Positions 9,682 through 17,818 of a stretch of DNA of 64,000 nt are shown one piece after another (positions within the stretch are counted from its first letter, which is position 1; each line of letters opens with the position of its first letter). Position numbers and translations under genes: made by a program. The DNA comes from an uncultured Amaricoccus sp. (GTDB lineage: Bacteria > Pseudomonadota > Alphaproteobacteria > Rhodobacterales > Rhodobacteraceae). Location: contig NZ_CALAGI010000105.1 in assembly GCF_937891315.1 (NCBI RefSeq), positions 1 through 64,000 of the forward strand, read 5' to 3'. The notes beneath the pieces are model-generated. The model was not told the origin of the DNA. It saw nothing but the letters and a program-made list of their open reading frames with translations, and did no database searches.

Positions 9682-10668
9682 TCAGCCGCGAAAGTCTTCG
9701 AGCAGCGCGTCCTGAACCAGCGCGGCGGAGGGCGAGGGACGATGGCCGCGGAGGCGGATCAGGCAGAAGGGCTTGATCTCGACATAGAAGTCGATCGGCA
9801 GCGTCGCGATGGCCCGGCCGAGCCCGCCCTGGCCGCAGACGAGGCGCGCGACCTCGGCCGAGACCGGCGCGATCGCGTTCGAGCGGGTGACAAGTGCCAG
9901 GGTAAGCAGCAGCGAGGAAGTGGAGAGGCGGCAGTTCGGTGGCGGTGACCCGCGCTCGAGCAGGGCTTCCTCCAGAGTCGCCCGGAGCAGCGAGCCCGGC
10001 TGCTGCATCACCCAGTCATAGGGCGCGAGATCGCGCGCGCCCACACTGGCCCGCTGCGCCAGCGGGTGGTTGGAGCGCACGATCAAGGCCACGACCTCCG
10101 GGCGGAGCGGCCGGATTTCGAACGGGGCGGGATCCATGGAGATCGGCACCCGACCGACAATGAAGTCATGCCGCCCGCGCCGCAGATCCTCGATGAGCAC
10201 GTCGCTGGTCGCGACATCGACGCTCGCCTGCAGGCCGGGGTTCTGGCGTTGCAGCCGTTGCAGTGTGGGGACCACCAGATCGACGGCCGCCGCCGTGACC
10301 GCCCCGAGCGAGACCGTGCCGAGGCGACCCGCGGCGACGTCGCCGATTTCGCGCCCTGCCTCGGCGATTTCGAGCAGAACGGCCTGTGCGCGGGCGGCGA
10401 GCGCGTGTCCGGCCGCGGTGAGCGCGATGCCCTTGGCCCGCCGTTCGCACAGCGCATGGCCGACGATTCCCTCGGCCTCGGCGAGCAGGCGGGAGGCCGC
10501 GGGCTGCGAGATCGACAGCGCCCGCGCGGTGGCGGTCAATTGCGTGGTTTCGGCGAGCGCTGCGATCAGTCGCAGGTGCGTCAGCTTCAGGCCGCGACCG
10601 ATCAGGCGTTCCGCGCCGCGCGCGGGTTTCGGGAATTCGGTGGCGTCCAGTGTCATGATGAAAGACAT
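9682..10668 (-). CDS. gbpR: LysR-family regulator, GbpR-like (sugar uptake regulator)
   Basis: About 328 residues from the ATG at 10668, or 324 from the ATG at 10656; neither has a clear ribosome site. The N-terminal winged helix-turn-helix (about residues 25-85) includes a recognition segment [23 protein letters not shown] LysR effector domain follows. It is divergent from the chvE-like gene, the same arrangement as gbpR-chvE in Agrobacterium and Azospirillum, where GbpR responds to sugars and controls the binding protein. The specific name rests on this context. An inverted repeat at 10667-10682 sits on the start region and may be its operator. Confidence 0.8.
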   Translation of the reverse strand: MSFIMTLDATEFPKPARGAERLIGRGLKLTHLRLIAALAETTQLTATARALSISQPAASRLLAEAEGIVGHALCERRAKGIALTAAGHALAARAQAVLLEIAEAGREIGDVAAGRLGTVSLGAVTAAAVDLVVPTLQRLQRQNPGLQASVDVATSDVLIEDLRRGRHDFIVGRVPISMDPAPFEIRPLRPEVVALIVRSNHPLAQRASVGARDLAPYDWVMQQPGSLLRATLEEALLERGSPPPNCRLSTSSLLLTLALVTRSNAIAPVSAEVARLVCGQGGLGRAIATLPIDFYVEIKPFCLIRLRGHRPSPSAALVQDALLEDFRG

Positions 10669-10682
10669 ACCATATCGGGTAT
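10667..10682. promoter_or_regulatory. Inverted repeat ATACC-N6-GGTAT, candidate LysR operator
   Basis: The 16-base dyad ATACC (10667-10671) and GGTAT (10678-10682) overlaps the upper gbpR start codon and faces the chvE operon. Another GGTAT half-site occurs at 10710-10714. LysR proteins bind such dyads and often repress themselves. Function is inferred. Confidence 0.4.
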
Positions 10683-10703
10683 GAGATGCGACGAATAATT
10701 CAT

Positions 10704-10733
10704 TTGCGCGGTATGACGAGCCGGCTCTATGCT
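10704..10733 (+). promoter_or_regulatory. Candidate sigma-70-type promoter for chvE operon
   Basis: A TTGCGC box (10704-10709) and a TATGCT box (10728-10733) are separated by 18 bases, upstream of the chvE-like gene and next to the candidate LysR site. The boxes match only partly, so this is tentative. Confidence 0.3.
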
Positions 10734-10854
10734 GTGGATCGGTCAAAGCCGCGACGTGCGCGAACGCGCGCCGGTCCGATCAGGAGGAAACGCTGGATCT
10801 TTGGAAGGTGTCGTCGGTTGGCGGCGGTTGGATCCTGCCCACAGGGAGAGCTTC

Positions 10855-11916
10855 ATGAAATTTCTAACGCAGGTTCTGGCCGGCGCCGCGCTGGTCGCCG
10901 CGCTGGCGATGCCCGCCGCGGCGCAGGACAAGGGCACCATCGGTATTTCCATGCCGACCAAGACCTCGGCCCGCTGGATCGCCGATGGCAGCAACATGGT
11001 GAAACAGTTCGAGGCGGCGGGCTACAAGACCGACCTGCAATACGCCGGGGACGATATTCCGAACCAGCTGGCGCAGATCGAGAACATGATCGTCCAGGGC
11101 GTCGATGTGCTGGTGATCGCGGCGATCGACGGCACCACGCTGTCGAACGCGCTGGAGAACGCCAAATCGGCCGGCATTCAGGTGATCGCCTATGACCGGC
11201 TGATCCGCGACACGCCGAACGTCGACTACTACACGACGTTCGACAATTTCCAGGTCGGGGTGCTCCAGGCCAACAGCCTTCTCAAGGGTCTCGGCATCCC
11301 GGAGAACAAGGGTCCGTTCAACATCGAGCTGTTCGGCGGGTCGCCGGACGACAACAACGCCTTCTTCTTCTATGACGGTGCGATGAGTGTGCTGCAGCCG
11401 CTGATCGACAACGGCACGCTGGTGGTGAAGTCCGGCCAGATGGGCATGGACAAGGTCGGCACGCTGCGCTGGCTGCCGGCCACCGCACAGGCCCGCATGG
11501 ACAACCTGCTGAGCGCCAACTATACCGACGCGCGGCTCGACGGCGTGCTGTCGCCATATGACGGTCTGTCGATCGGCATCCTGTCCTCGCTGAAGGGCGT
11601 CGGCTACGGCTCGGGCGACATGCCGATGCCGGTGGTGACCGGCCAGGACGCCGAAGTGCCGTCGGTGAAGTCGATCCTCGCAGGCGAGCAATATTCGACG
11701 GTGTTCAAGGACACGCGCGATCTGGCGAAGGTGACCGTCGACATGGTCACCGCGGTCGCGGCGGGCGGCGAGCCGGAGGTGAACGACACCAAGACCTACG
11801 ACAACGGGGTCAAGGTCGTTCCGTCCTACCTGCTGGTGCCGCTCGAGGTCGACAAGTCGAACTGGGAAGAGGTCCTGGTCGGCTCGGGCTACTACACCAA
11901 AGACCAGATCCAGTAA
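10855..11916 (+). CDS. chvE: ChvE-like periplasmic multiple-sugar-binding protein
   Basis: The start at 10855 is preceded by an AGGGAGAG ribosome site and gives 353 residues. A signal peptide ([20 protein letters not shown] then AAAQ) leads to a periplasmic-binding-protein fold of the xylose/glucose/galactose class, with [15 protein letters not shown], an [20 protein letters not shown] segment and [20 protein letters not shown]. It fits ChvE/GguX rather than ribose-binding proteins. It would capture aldoses for the transporter encoded by the next two genes. In Agrobacterium ChvE also signals through VirA; no virA is present here. Confidence 0.92.
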   Translation: MKFLTQVLAGAALVAALAMPAAAQDKGTIGISMPTKTSARWIADGSNMVKQFEAAGYKTDLQYAGDDIPNQLAQIENMIVQGVDVLVIAAIDGTTLSNALENAKSAGIQVIAYDRLIRDTPNVDYYTTFDNFQVGVLQANSLLKGLGIPENKGPFNIELFGGSPDDNNAFFFYDGAMSVLQPLIDNGTLVVKSGQMGMDKVGTLRWLPATAQARMDNLLSANYTDARLDGVLSPYDGLSIGILSSLKGVGYGSGDMPMPVVTGQDAEVPSVKSILAGEQYSTVFKDTRDLAKVTVDMVTAVAAGGEPEVNDTKTYDNGVKVVPSYLLVPLEVDKSNWEEVLVGSGYYTKDQIQ

Positions 11917-11927
11917 CATGCCGGCTT

Positions 11928-11955
11928 CCGGGGCGGGCCCACGGGTCCGCCCCGG
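11928..11955 (+). terminator. Stem-loop between binding-protein and ATPase genes
   Basis: A strong stem CCGGGGCGG (11928-11936)/CCGCCCCGG (11947-11955) lies just after the chvE-like stop. Only a short CGTTT follows. Such hairpins after binding-protein genes usually act as partial terminators or 3' mRNA stabilisers, giving more binding protein than ATPase and permease. Confidence 0.6.
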
Positions 11956-11973
11956 CGTTTCGGAGGGGAGCGG

Positions 11974-13497
11974 ATGACGCAGCCGATACTGGAGATGCGC
12001 GGCATCACCAAGACGTTTCCGGGCGTGCGCGCGCTCGACAATGTCAACCTCGTGGTGATGCCCGGCGAGATACACGCGCTGGCCGGCGAGAATGGCGCCG
12101 GAAAATCCACGCTGATGAAGGTGCTGTCCGGCGTCTATCCCTTTGGCACCTATGAGGGCGATATCCTGTTCGAGGGAGAGACGCGGCAGTTCCGCGACCT
12201 CGCGGACAGCGAACATCTCGGCATCGTCATCATCCACCAGGAACTGGCTTTGGTGCCGCTGTTGTCGATCGCCGAGAACCTGTTTCTCGGCAACGAGGTC
12301 GCCACCGGCGGGGTGATCGACTGGAACGAGACCTATTCGCGGACCGCGAAGCTGCTTGAAACCGTCGGACTGCGCGAGCGGCCGACCACGCTCGTCACCG
12401 ACATCGGCGTCGGCAAGCAGCAACTGGTCGAGATCGCCAAGGCGCTCAGCAAGAAGGTGCGGCTGCTGATCCTCGACGAGCCGACCGCCAGCCTGCAGGA
12501 AACCGACAGCCAGGCTCTGCTCGACCTGTTGCTGGAATTCCAGAAGCAGGGAATCACCTCGATCCTGATCAGCCACAAGCTGAACGAGATCAGCCGGGTC
12601 GCCGACCGCATCACCGTTTTGCGCGACGGGTCGACGGTCAGCACGCTCGACACCGCCGCCGAGGAGATCAGCGAGGATCACATCATCCGCGACATGGTCG
12701 GTCGCTCGATGTCGGACCGCTATCCGCACCGGGAGCCCAAGGTCGGCGAAATGCTGTTCGAGATCGAAGGCTGGAACGTCTTTCACCAGGTCCATTCCGA
12801 CCGGCAGCAGATCCACGACGTGTCGCTGAACGTGCGGGCCGGCGAGATCGTCGGCATCGCCGGGCTGATGGGCTCGGGCCGCACCGAACTGGCGATGAGC
12901 ATCTTCGGCCGGTCCTACGGACACCATATAACCGGCGTCGCCAAGTTGCATGGCAAGCCGATCGATGTGAGCACCGTCGGGCACGCGGTCGCGTCCGGGC
13001 TCGCCTATGTCACCGAGGATCGCAAGGGGCTCGGGCTGATCCTCGAGGATCACATCACCAACAACATTACCCTCGCCAACCTGCCGGGGGTGGCGAAGGC
13101 GGGGGTGATCGACGCCCATCTCGAGCGGCAGGTGGCGCTCGACTATCGGCGGCGGATGAATATCCGCTGCTCGTCGGTCTACCAGAAGGTGCTGAACCTG
13201 TCCGGCGGCAACCAGCAGAAGGTGGTGCTGTCGAAGTGGCTGTTCTCCGGCCCCGAGGTGCTGATCCTCGACGAACCGACGCGCGGCATCGACGTCGGCG
13301 CGAAATACGAGATCTACACGCTGATCAACGCGCTGGCCGAGCAGGGCAAGGGGGTGCTGATGATCTCGTCGGAAATGCCCGAACTGATCGGCATGTGCGA
13401 CCGCGTGTATGTGATGAACGAAGGCGCCATGGTGGGCGAACTGGCGGCGGCGGATGCCAGCCAGGAACGCATCATGCGCATGATCCTGAACGGATAG
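11974..13497 (+). CDS. gguA: Sugar ABC transporter ATP-binding protein (GguA/MmsA-like)
   Basis: A 507-residue double ABC ATPase for carbohydrate uptake. Domain 1 has Walker [10 protein letters not shown] (about residues 38-46) and Walker [12 protein letters not shown]. Domain 2 has a degenerate Walker A (GLMGSGRTE), a clear signature [16 protein letters not shown], and [14 protein letters not shown]. This asymmetry is normal in the MglA/XylG/GguA group. A ribosome site GGAGGGGAG lies just before the ATG. The permease gene starts 4 bases after the stop, so the genes are co-expressed. Confidence 0.95.
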   Translation: MTQPILEMRGITKTFPGVRALDNVNLVVMPGEIHALAGENGAGKSTLMKVLSGVYPFGTYEGDILFEGETRQFRDLADSEHLGIVIIHQELALVPLLSIAENLFLGNEVATGGVIDWNETYSRTAKLLETVGLRERPTTLVTDIGVGKQQLVEIAKALSKKVRLLILDEPTASLQETDSQALLDLLLEFQKQGITSILISHKLNEISRVADRITVLRDGSTVSTLDTAAEEISEDHIIRDMVGRSMSDRYPHREPKVGEMLFEIEGWNVFHQVHSDRQQIHDVSLNVRAGEIVGIAGLMGSGRTELAMSIFGRSYGHHITGVAKLHGKPIDVSTVGHAVASGLAYVTEDRKGLGLILEDHITNNITLANLPGVAKAGVIDAHLERQVALDYRRRMNIRCSSVYQKVLNLSGGNQQKVVLSKWLFSGPEVLILDEPTRGIDVGAKYEIYTLINALAEQGKGVLMISSEMPELIGMCDRVYVMNEGAMVGELAAADASQERIMRMILNG

Positions 13498-13501
13498 AAC
13501 C

Positions 13502-14689
13502 ATGGCAAGCATCCCGGACAGTCAGACCAGCGCGACGATGGGCAACCATCTGAAGGCGAACTTCCGCGAATACGGCATGTTGATGGCGCTGGTCATCATC
13601 ATGGCTTTCTTCGAGTTCATGACCGGCGGCGTGCTGCTGCGGCCGCTGAACCTGACCAACCTGTTCCTGCAGAACAGCTATATCGTCATCATGGCGCTCG
13701 GCATGCTGCTGGTGATCGTGTCGGGTCATATCGACCTCAGCGTCGGCTCGGTCTGCGGTTTCGTCGGCGGGATCGCCGGTGTCGCGATCGTCACCCACGG
13801 CTATCCCGTGGTACCGACCGTCATCTTCTGTCTGGCGGTCGGCGCGGCGATCGGCGCGGCGCAGGGCTACTGGATCGCCTACTGGCGGATACCGTCGTTC
13901 ATCGTAACCTTGGCCGGCATGCTGGTTTTTCGCGGGTTGAACCTCGCGCTGCTGAACGGCGAGTCGATCGGGCCGTTCCCGAAATCGTTCCAGTTGTTGA
14001 GCTCGGGCTTCGTGCCGGACCTGTTCGGCGGCGCCGGTCTGAACATGACGGCGCTGGTGCTGGGCTGCGGCGCGGCCGCGGTGCTGGTCTGGGGCGCGGT
14101 TCGGACCCGGGCGAAGCAGGCGAAATACGATTCGGTGGAGGAGCCCTTCGCCTTCTTCCTCCTGAAGAACGGCATCATCGCGTTTGCCATCGTCTATATC
14201 AGCTTCCTGCTGGCGACCGCGCGTGGCCTGCCGAACGTCCTGATCACCATGGCGGTGCTGATCGCCGCCTATACCTTCGTCACCAACAAGACGACGATCG
14301 GCCGGCGGATCTATGCGCTGGGCGGGAACGAAAAGGCGGCCAAGCTGTCGGGCATCCGCACCAACCGGCTGGTCTTCCTCGTCTTCACCAACATGGGGAT
14401 GCTGGCGGCGCTGGCCGGCTTGATCATCGCCGCGCGGCTGAATTCGGCGACGCCGAGCGCCGGCGTTTCGTTCGAGCTCGACGTGATCGCCGCCTGCTTC
14501 ATCGGCGGTGCCTCGGCCTCGGGTGGCGTGGGGCGGATCGTCGGCGCGGTGATCGGCGCCTTCATCATGGGGGTGATGAACAACGGCATGTCGATCATGG
14601 GCGTCGGCATCGATTTCCAGCAGGTGATCAAGGGGCTGGTCCTGCTCGCGGCCGTGATCTTCGACGTCTACAACAAGAACAAGGCCTGA
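13502..14689 (+). CDS. gguB: Sugar ABC transporter permease (GguB/MmsB-like)
   Basis: A 395-residue polytopic protein of the BPD_transp_2 class with about ten membrane helices. Family segments include ALGMLLVIVSGHIDLSVGSV, IPSFIVTLAGMLVFRGL and VIAACFIGGASASGGVGRIVG. It forms the inner-membrane pore of the transporter with GguA. A central loop of about 45 residues (about 195-240) between helices is longer than in RbsC and is seen in XylH/GguB. It is followed 4 bases later by gguC. Confidence 0.95.
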   Translation: MASIPDSQTSATMGNHLKANFREYGMLMALVIIMAFFEFMTGGVLLRPLNLTNLFLQNSYIVIMALGMLLVIVSGHIDLSVGSVCGFVGGIAGVAIVTHGYPVVPTVIFCLAVGAAIGAAQGYWIAYWRIPSFIVTLAGMLVFRGLNLALLNGESIGPFPKSFQLLSSGFVPDLFGGAGLNMTALVLGCGAAAVLVWGAVRTRAKQAKYDSVEEPFAFFLLKNGIIAFAIVYISFLLATARGLPNVLITMAVLIAAYTFVTNKTTIGRRIYALGGNEKAAKLSGIRTNRLVFLVFTNMGMLAALAGLIIAARLNSATPSAGVSFELDVIAACFIGGASASGGVGRIVGAVIGAFIMGVMNNGMSIMGVGIDFQQVIKGLVLLAAVIFDVYNKNKA

Positions 14690-14693
14690 CGAC

Positions 14694-15668
14694 ATGCGGA
14701 TCTCGCAGGTGATCGACAGCGATGGCGCGCGCCGGGTGGTGATGCGCGACGGCGCGGTGGCGCGCCTCGTGGCCGGCGCCGACACGACCTACAACCTCGC
14801 GCAGGAGGCGATCCTCGCCGGGCAGAGCCTCGCCGGGGTCATCGCCGCCCATGGCCTCGCCGAGCCGATCGATCTCGCCACGGCGCTGCGCGAGGGGCGG
14901 GTGCTGACCCCGATCGATCATCCCGACCCGGCGCATCTGCATCTGACCGGGACGGGCCTCACCCATCTCGGCAGCGCCACGACGCGCGACGCGATGCATG
15001 CCGGGGTGGAGACGCTGACCGACTCGATGAAGATGTTCCGCATGGGCGTCGAGGGCGGCAAGCCGGCCGAATTGCCGGGGGTTCAGCCCGAGTGGTTCTA
15101 CAAGGGCAACGGAACCCAGGCCGTGGCCCCCGGCGCCGCGCTGGTCAGCCCTTCCTTCGCGCGGGACGGCGGCGAGGAGCCGGAGATCGCCGGCATCTAT
15201 CTGATCGGACCCGACGGTGTGCCGCGACGCCTCGGCTTCGCGCTCGCCAACGAATTCTCCGACCATGTGACGGAGCGGGTGAACTACCTGTTCCTGGCGC
15301 ATTCCAAGCTGCGCCCGGCGTCCTTCGGGCCGGAGATCCTGCTCGGCGATCTGCCCCGGGACGTGCGCGGCACCAGCCGGATCCTGCGCGGTGGAGCGGT
15401 GATCTGGGAAAGGCCGTTCCTCTCCGGCGAGGCGAACATGAGCCACAGCATCGCCAATCTCGAGCACCATCATTTCAAGTATGCGCTGTTCCGCGAGCCG
15501 GGCGAGGTGCATGTCCACATGCTCGGCACCGCGACGCTGAGCTTCGCCGACGGGATCGAGACCCGCGAGGGCGATGTCTTCGAGATCACCGCCGACGCCT
15601 TCGGCCTGCCGCTGCGCAACGCGCTGCGGATCGCGGCGCCGGAGCCCGTCCTGGTGCGGGCGCTCTGA
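14694..15668 (+). CDS. gguC: GguC/AraD1-family protein (fumarylacetoacetate-hydrolase fold)
   Basis: A 324-residue protein of the family first called GguC and now often AraD1. It has an FAH-like fold related to 2-keto-3-deoxy-sugar acid dehydratases. Conserved segments are DHPDPAHLHLTGTGLTHLGSA near residue 80, PEWFYKGNG (about 130), GFALANEFSDHV (about 180), and EHHHFKYALFREPGEVHVHMLG (about 257-277), which carries likely metal or active-site residues. Some relatives act in L-arabinose oxidation, on 2-keto-3-deoxy-L-arabonate. The gene's place after the ABC transporter suggests catabolism of the imported sugar. The exact reaction here is inferred. Confidence 0.85.
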   Translation: MRISQVIDSDGARRVVMRDGAVARLVAGADTTYNLAQEAILAGQSLAGVIAAHGLAEPIDLATALREGRVLTPIDHPDPAHLHLTGTGLTHLGSATTRDAMHAGVETLTDSMKMFRMGVEGGKPAELPGVQPEWFYKGNGTQAVAPGAALVSPSFARDGGEEPEIAGIYLIGPDGVPRRLGFALANEFSDHVTERVNYLFLAHSKLRPASFGPEILLGDLPRDVRGTSRILRGGAVIWERPFLSGEANMSHSIANLEHHHFKYALFREPGEVHVHMLGTATLSFADGIETREGDVFEITADAFGLPLRNALRIAAPEPVLVRAL

Positions 15669-15675
15669 TCGTCCT

Positions 15676-17538
15676 TCAGGGGCGCAGGCGGATCCGCTCG
15701 TAGGCGGCTTCGAGGCGGCGGGTGAAGCCGGCACTGTCGCCGAGCGTCCGCGCCCAGGCGTCCCCGGAAAGCCGGCGCTTCAGATCCGCCCGCAACGCCG
15801 GATGCGTTGCGATGGCAACGGCGCGCGTCACATAGTCGCCGAGATCGTCGGCGACGCAGTCCTCGAGGCCGATCGCCGTCAGCAGGCTCGTCGCCATGCG
15901 CGCGGCGAAGGCCTGTCCCCGCAAGGTGAGCAGCGGCAGTCCGACGCGGAGCGCATCCGAGGCAACGGTGCCGGCGTTGTAGGGCGTCGTGTCGAGGAGG
16001 AGATCGCCGAGTGCCAGCCGCGCCCGATAGCGCATCGGATCGACCCGGGGCGCGAAGATCAAGCGCTCCGCCGCCAGCCCGGCCGCCGTCCAGCGCGCGG
16101 TCAACTCGCGCCGGCTGGCCGGATTGTCGTCGACGATCCAGAGCACAGCGCCGTGGCAGCGGGCGAGGATTTCGAGCCAGGCGTCAAAGAGCGCCGGCGT
16201 GATCTTGTAGTGATGCGAGAAGCAGCAGAAGACGCAGGCGTCCTCCGGCAACCCTTCCTCCGCCCGCGACACCGCCGGCAGGTCCGGCACGCGGCCGTCG
16301 TTCGCCTGAAAGCAGCCGTCGAGTCGCAGCGGCGCGGGCGCGTAGTCGGCGAGGCTTTCGTCCGGGATCGTCACCGCGTCGGCGATCATCCAATCGAGTT
16401 CGGGCAGGGGCACCGGCCCGATATAGCCGAGATAGGTCGCCTGTACCGGCGCCGGCTTCCAGCGCAGCACACCGAGCCGGGCACCGCGGGTAAGGCCGTT
16501 GAGATCGACCAGGATGTCGATCTCGTCGCGGCGGATCCGACGCGCCGCCGCCGCGTCGTCGAGCGCGGTGATCGGCACATGATGATCGAAGGCGGCGATC
16601 ACGCGGGCGCGAATGTCGCTGCCGTCCTCCGGCGAGGCGCAATAGCCGAAGACCTCGAACCGCGCGCGGTCGTGCCGTTCCAGCAGTTCGGCGATCAGGT
16701 AGCTCATCGCATGACGGCAGAAGTCGGTGGAGAGATAGCCGACGCGGATCCGCGAATGGTCATAGCCCGCGGCGGGCGCGAGGCGCTCCGGCGCGGCCGG
16801 CACCTTGCGCTCGATCCAGGCGCGGGTGACGCTCGTCTGGAACGCCGGGTCGTCGCGCAGGGCGAGCGCGGCGAGCGGGCCGCAATTGTGCGCCAGGGTC
16901 TCGGCGTCGATGGCGAGGCCCGGCGCCTCGAGCACCGGCCAGGTCGCCATGCGCTGGCGCAGATGCACGAGATGCTGCTGCACGTCCGGCTGGTCGGGAA
17001 AGACGGCGAGCGAGTCGCGCAGTTCCTCCGCCGCCGGCTCCAGCTGGCGCTGTTCCTCGAGCAGCCGCCCGAGATGCAGGTGGAGAAGCCGCCGCGCGTC
17101 GCGACCCGGCACGGCCCGGCGCCAGGCGAGTACGGCTTCCTCCGGCCGGCCATCGGCTTCCAGCGCAAGGCCGAGATTGATCGCCGCCTCGTGAAAGTCG
17201 GGTTTCAGCGCCAGCGCGCGCGCAAAGGCGCGGGCCGCCTCGCCGGCGCGACCGAGGCGCGCCAGCGAGACGCCGAGGTTGAACCAGACGCCGCAAGCCT
17301 CTGGGCGCGCGGGATGCGCGGCCAGCCACCAGTCATAGAGATGCGCCGCCGCCTCATCCCCGGCCACGGCCGTCCAGCGGAGCAACTGGTCGAGATCGAA
17401 CCCGGCGACGATACGCTCCAGCCTTGGTGACTCGCCCAGCGTCGCGCCCGACAGTCCGCCGGCGCGGGCGAGGATCGCGCCCAGCCAGGCATCGTCTTCC
17501 TTGGTCGGCGGCGCCGGAAAGGCGGTCTGGAGCGTCAT
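15676..17538 (-). CDS. GT41 protein glycosyltransferase (O-GlcNAc transferase/SPINDLY-like) with TPR domain
   Basis: The ATG at 17538 (MTLQTAFPAPPTKEDD) gives 620 residues; longer open sequence upstream runs antisense into the repeat gene. N-terminal TPR units lie at about residues 85-210, followed by the GT41 catalytic region. GYLSTDFCRHAMSYL has the His that aligns with His498 of human OGT. VDLNGLTRGARLGVLRWKPAPVQATYLGYIG, split across two conserved blocks, is typical. HHYKI carries the nucleotide-sugar-binding Lys (about residue 445, OGT Lys842). YNAGTVASDALRVGLPLLT has Gly where OGT has His920, as I recall for a bacterial subfamily. It would put a sugar on Ser/Thr of proteins in the cytoplasm. 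It is divergent from the Thr-rich repeat gene across about 280 bases. Confidence 0.88.
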   Translation of the reverse strand: MTLQTAFPAPPTKEDDAWLGAILARAGGLSGATLGESPRLERIVAGFDLDQLLRWTAVAGDEAAAHLYDWWLAAHPARPEACGVWFNLGVSLARLGRAGEAARAFARALALKPDFHEAAINLGLALEADGRPEEAVLAWRRAVPGRDARRLLHLHLGRLLEEQRQLEPAAEELRDSLAVFPDQPDVQQHLVHLRQRMATWPVLEAPGLAIDAETLAHNCGPLAALALRDDPAFQTSVTRAWIERKVPAAPERLAPAAGYDHSRIRVGYLSTDFCRHAMSYLIAELLERHDRARFEVFGYCASPEDGSDIRARVIAAFDHHVPITALDDAAAARRIRRDEIDILVDLNGLTRGARLGVLRWKPAPVQATYLGYIGPVPLPELDWMIADAVTIPDESLADYAPAPLRLDGCFQANDGRVPDLPAVSRAEEGLPEDACVFCCFSHHYKITPALFDAWLEILARCHGAVLWIVDDNPASRRELTARWTAAGLAAERLIFAPRVDPMRYRARLALGDLLLDTTPYNAGTVASDALRVGLPLLTLRGQAFAARMATSLLTAIGLEDCVADDLGDYVTRAVAIATHPALRADLKRRLSGDAWARTLGDSAGFTRRLEAAYERIRLRP

Positions 17539-17818
17539 GGCCGGGGTCCCCGTCTGAATGCGCGCCCATAACCGCCGGTCCTGGTGAACAACCGGTAAAG
17601 CCGGCGATTCCGCGGCGGGGATACGTCGCGAATTTTCGCCGTTCTCGCGACAAATGACGGCGATGGACCCGCCGAGTTCACCCTTCGTTTCAGATTTTGG
17701 TAACGGCGCTCTGCCAGAAACCGGCCATCCGGAGGCCGACAGAAAGTTCGCCCAATGGACCCCGCTGGCAGACGGACCGTCGTTCCAGACCGGGTTTCCC
17801 TTTGCTTTGGAGCGCAAA
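17539..17818. promoter_or_regulatory. Divergent control region with 7-bp inverted repeat
   Basis: This 280-base gap separates the GT41 gene from the octapeptide-repeat gene and must carry promoters for both. The clearest element is an inverted repeat GTCGCGA (17625-17631)/TCGCGAC (17645-17651) with a 13-base spacer, a candidate operator. No convincing -35/-10 pair stands out. Confidence 0.35.

Noticed and set aside
10864..13512. An 882-residue minus-strand frame opposite chvE and gguA
   Set aside because: Same cause: no motifs, and the plus-strand genes are unmistakable.
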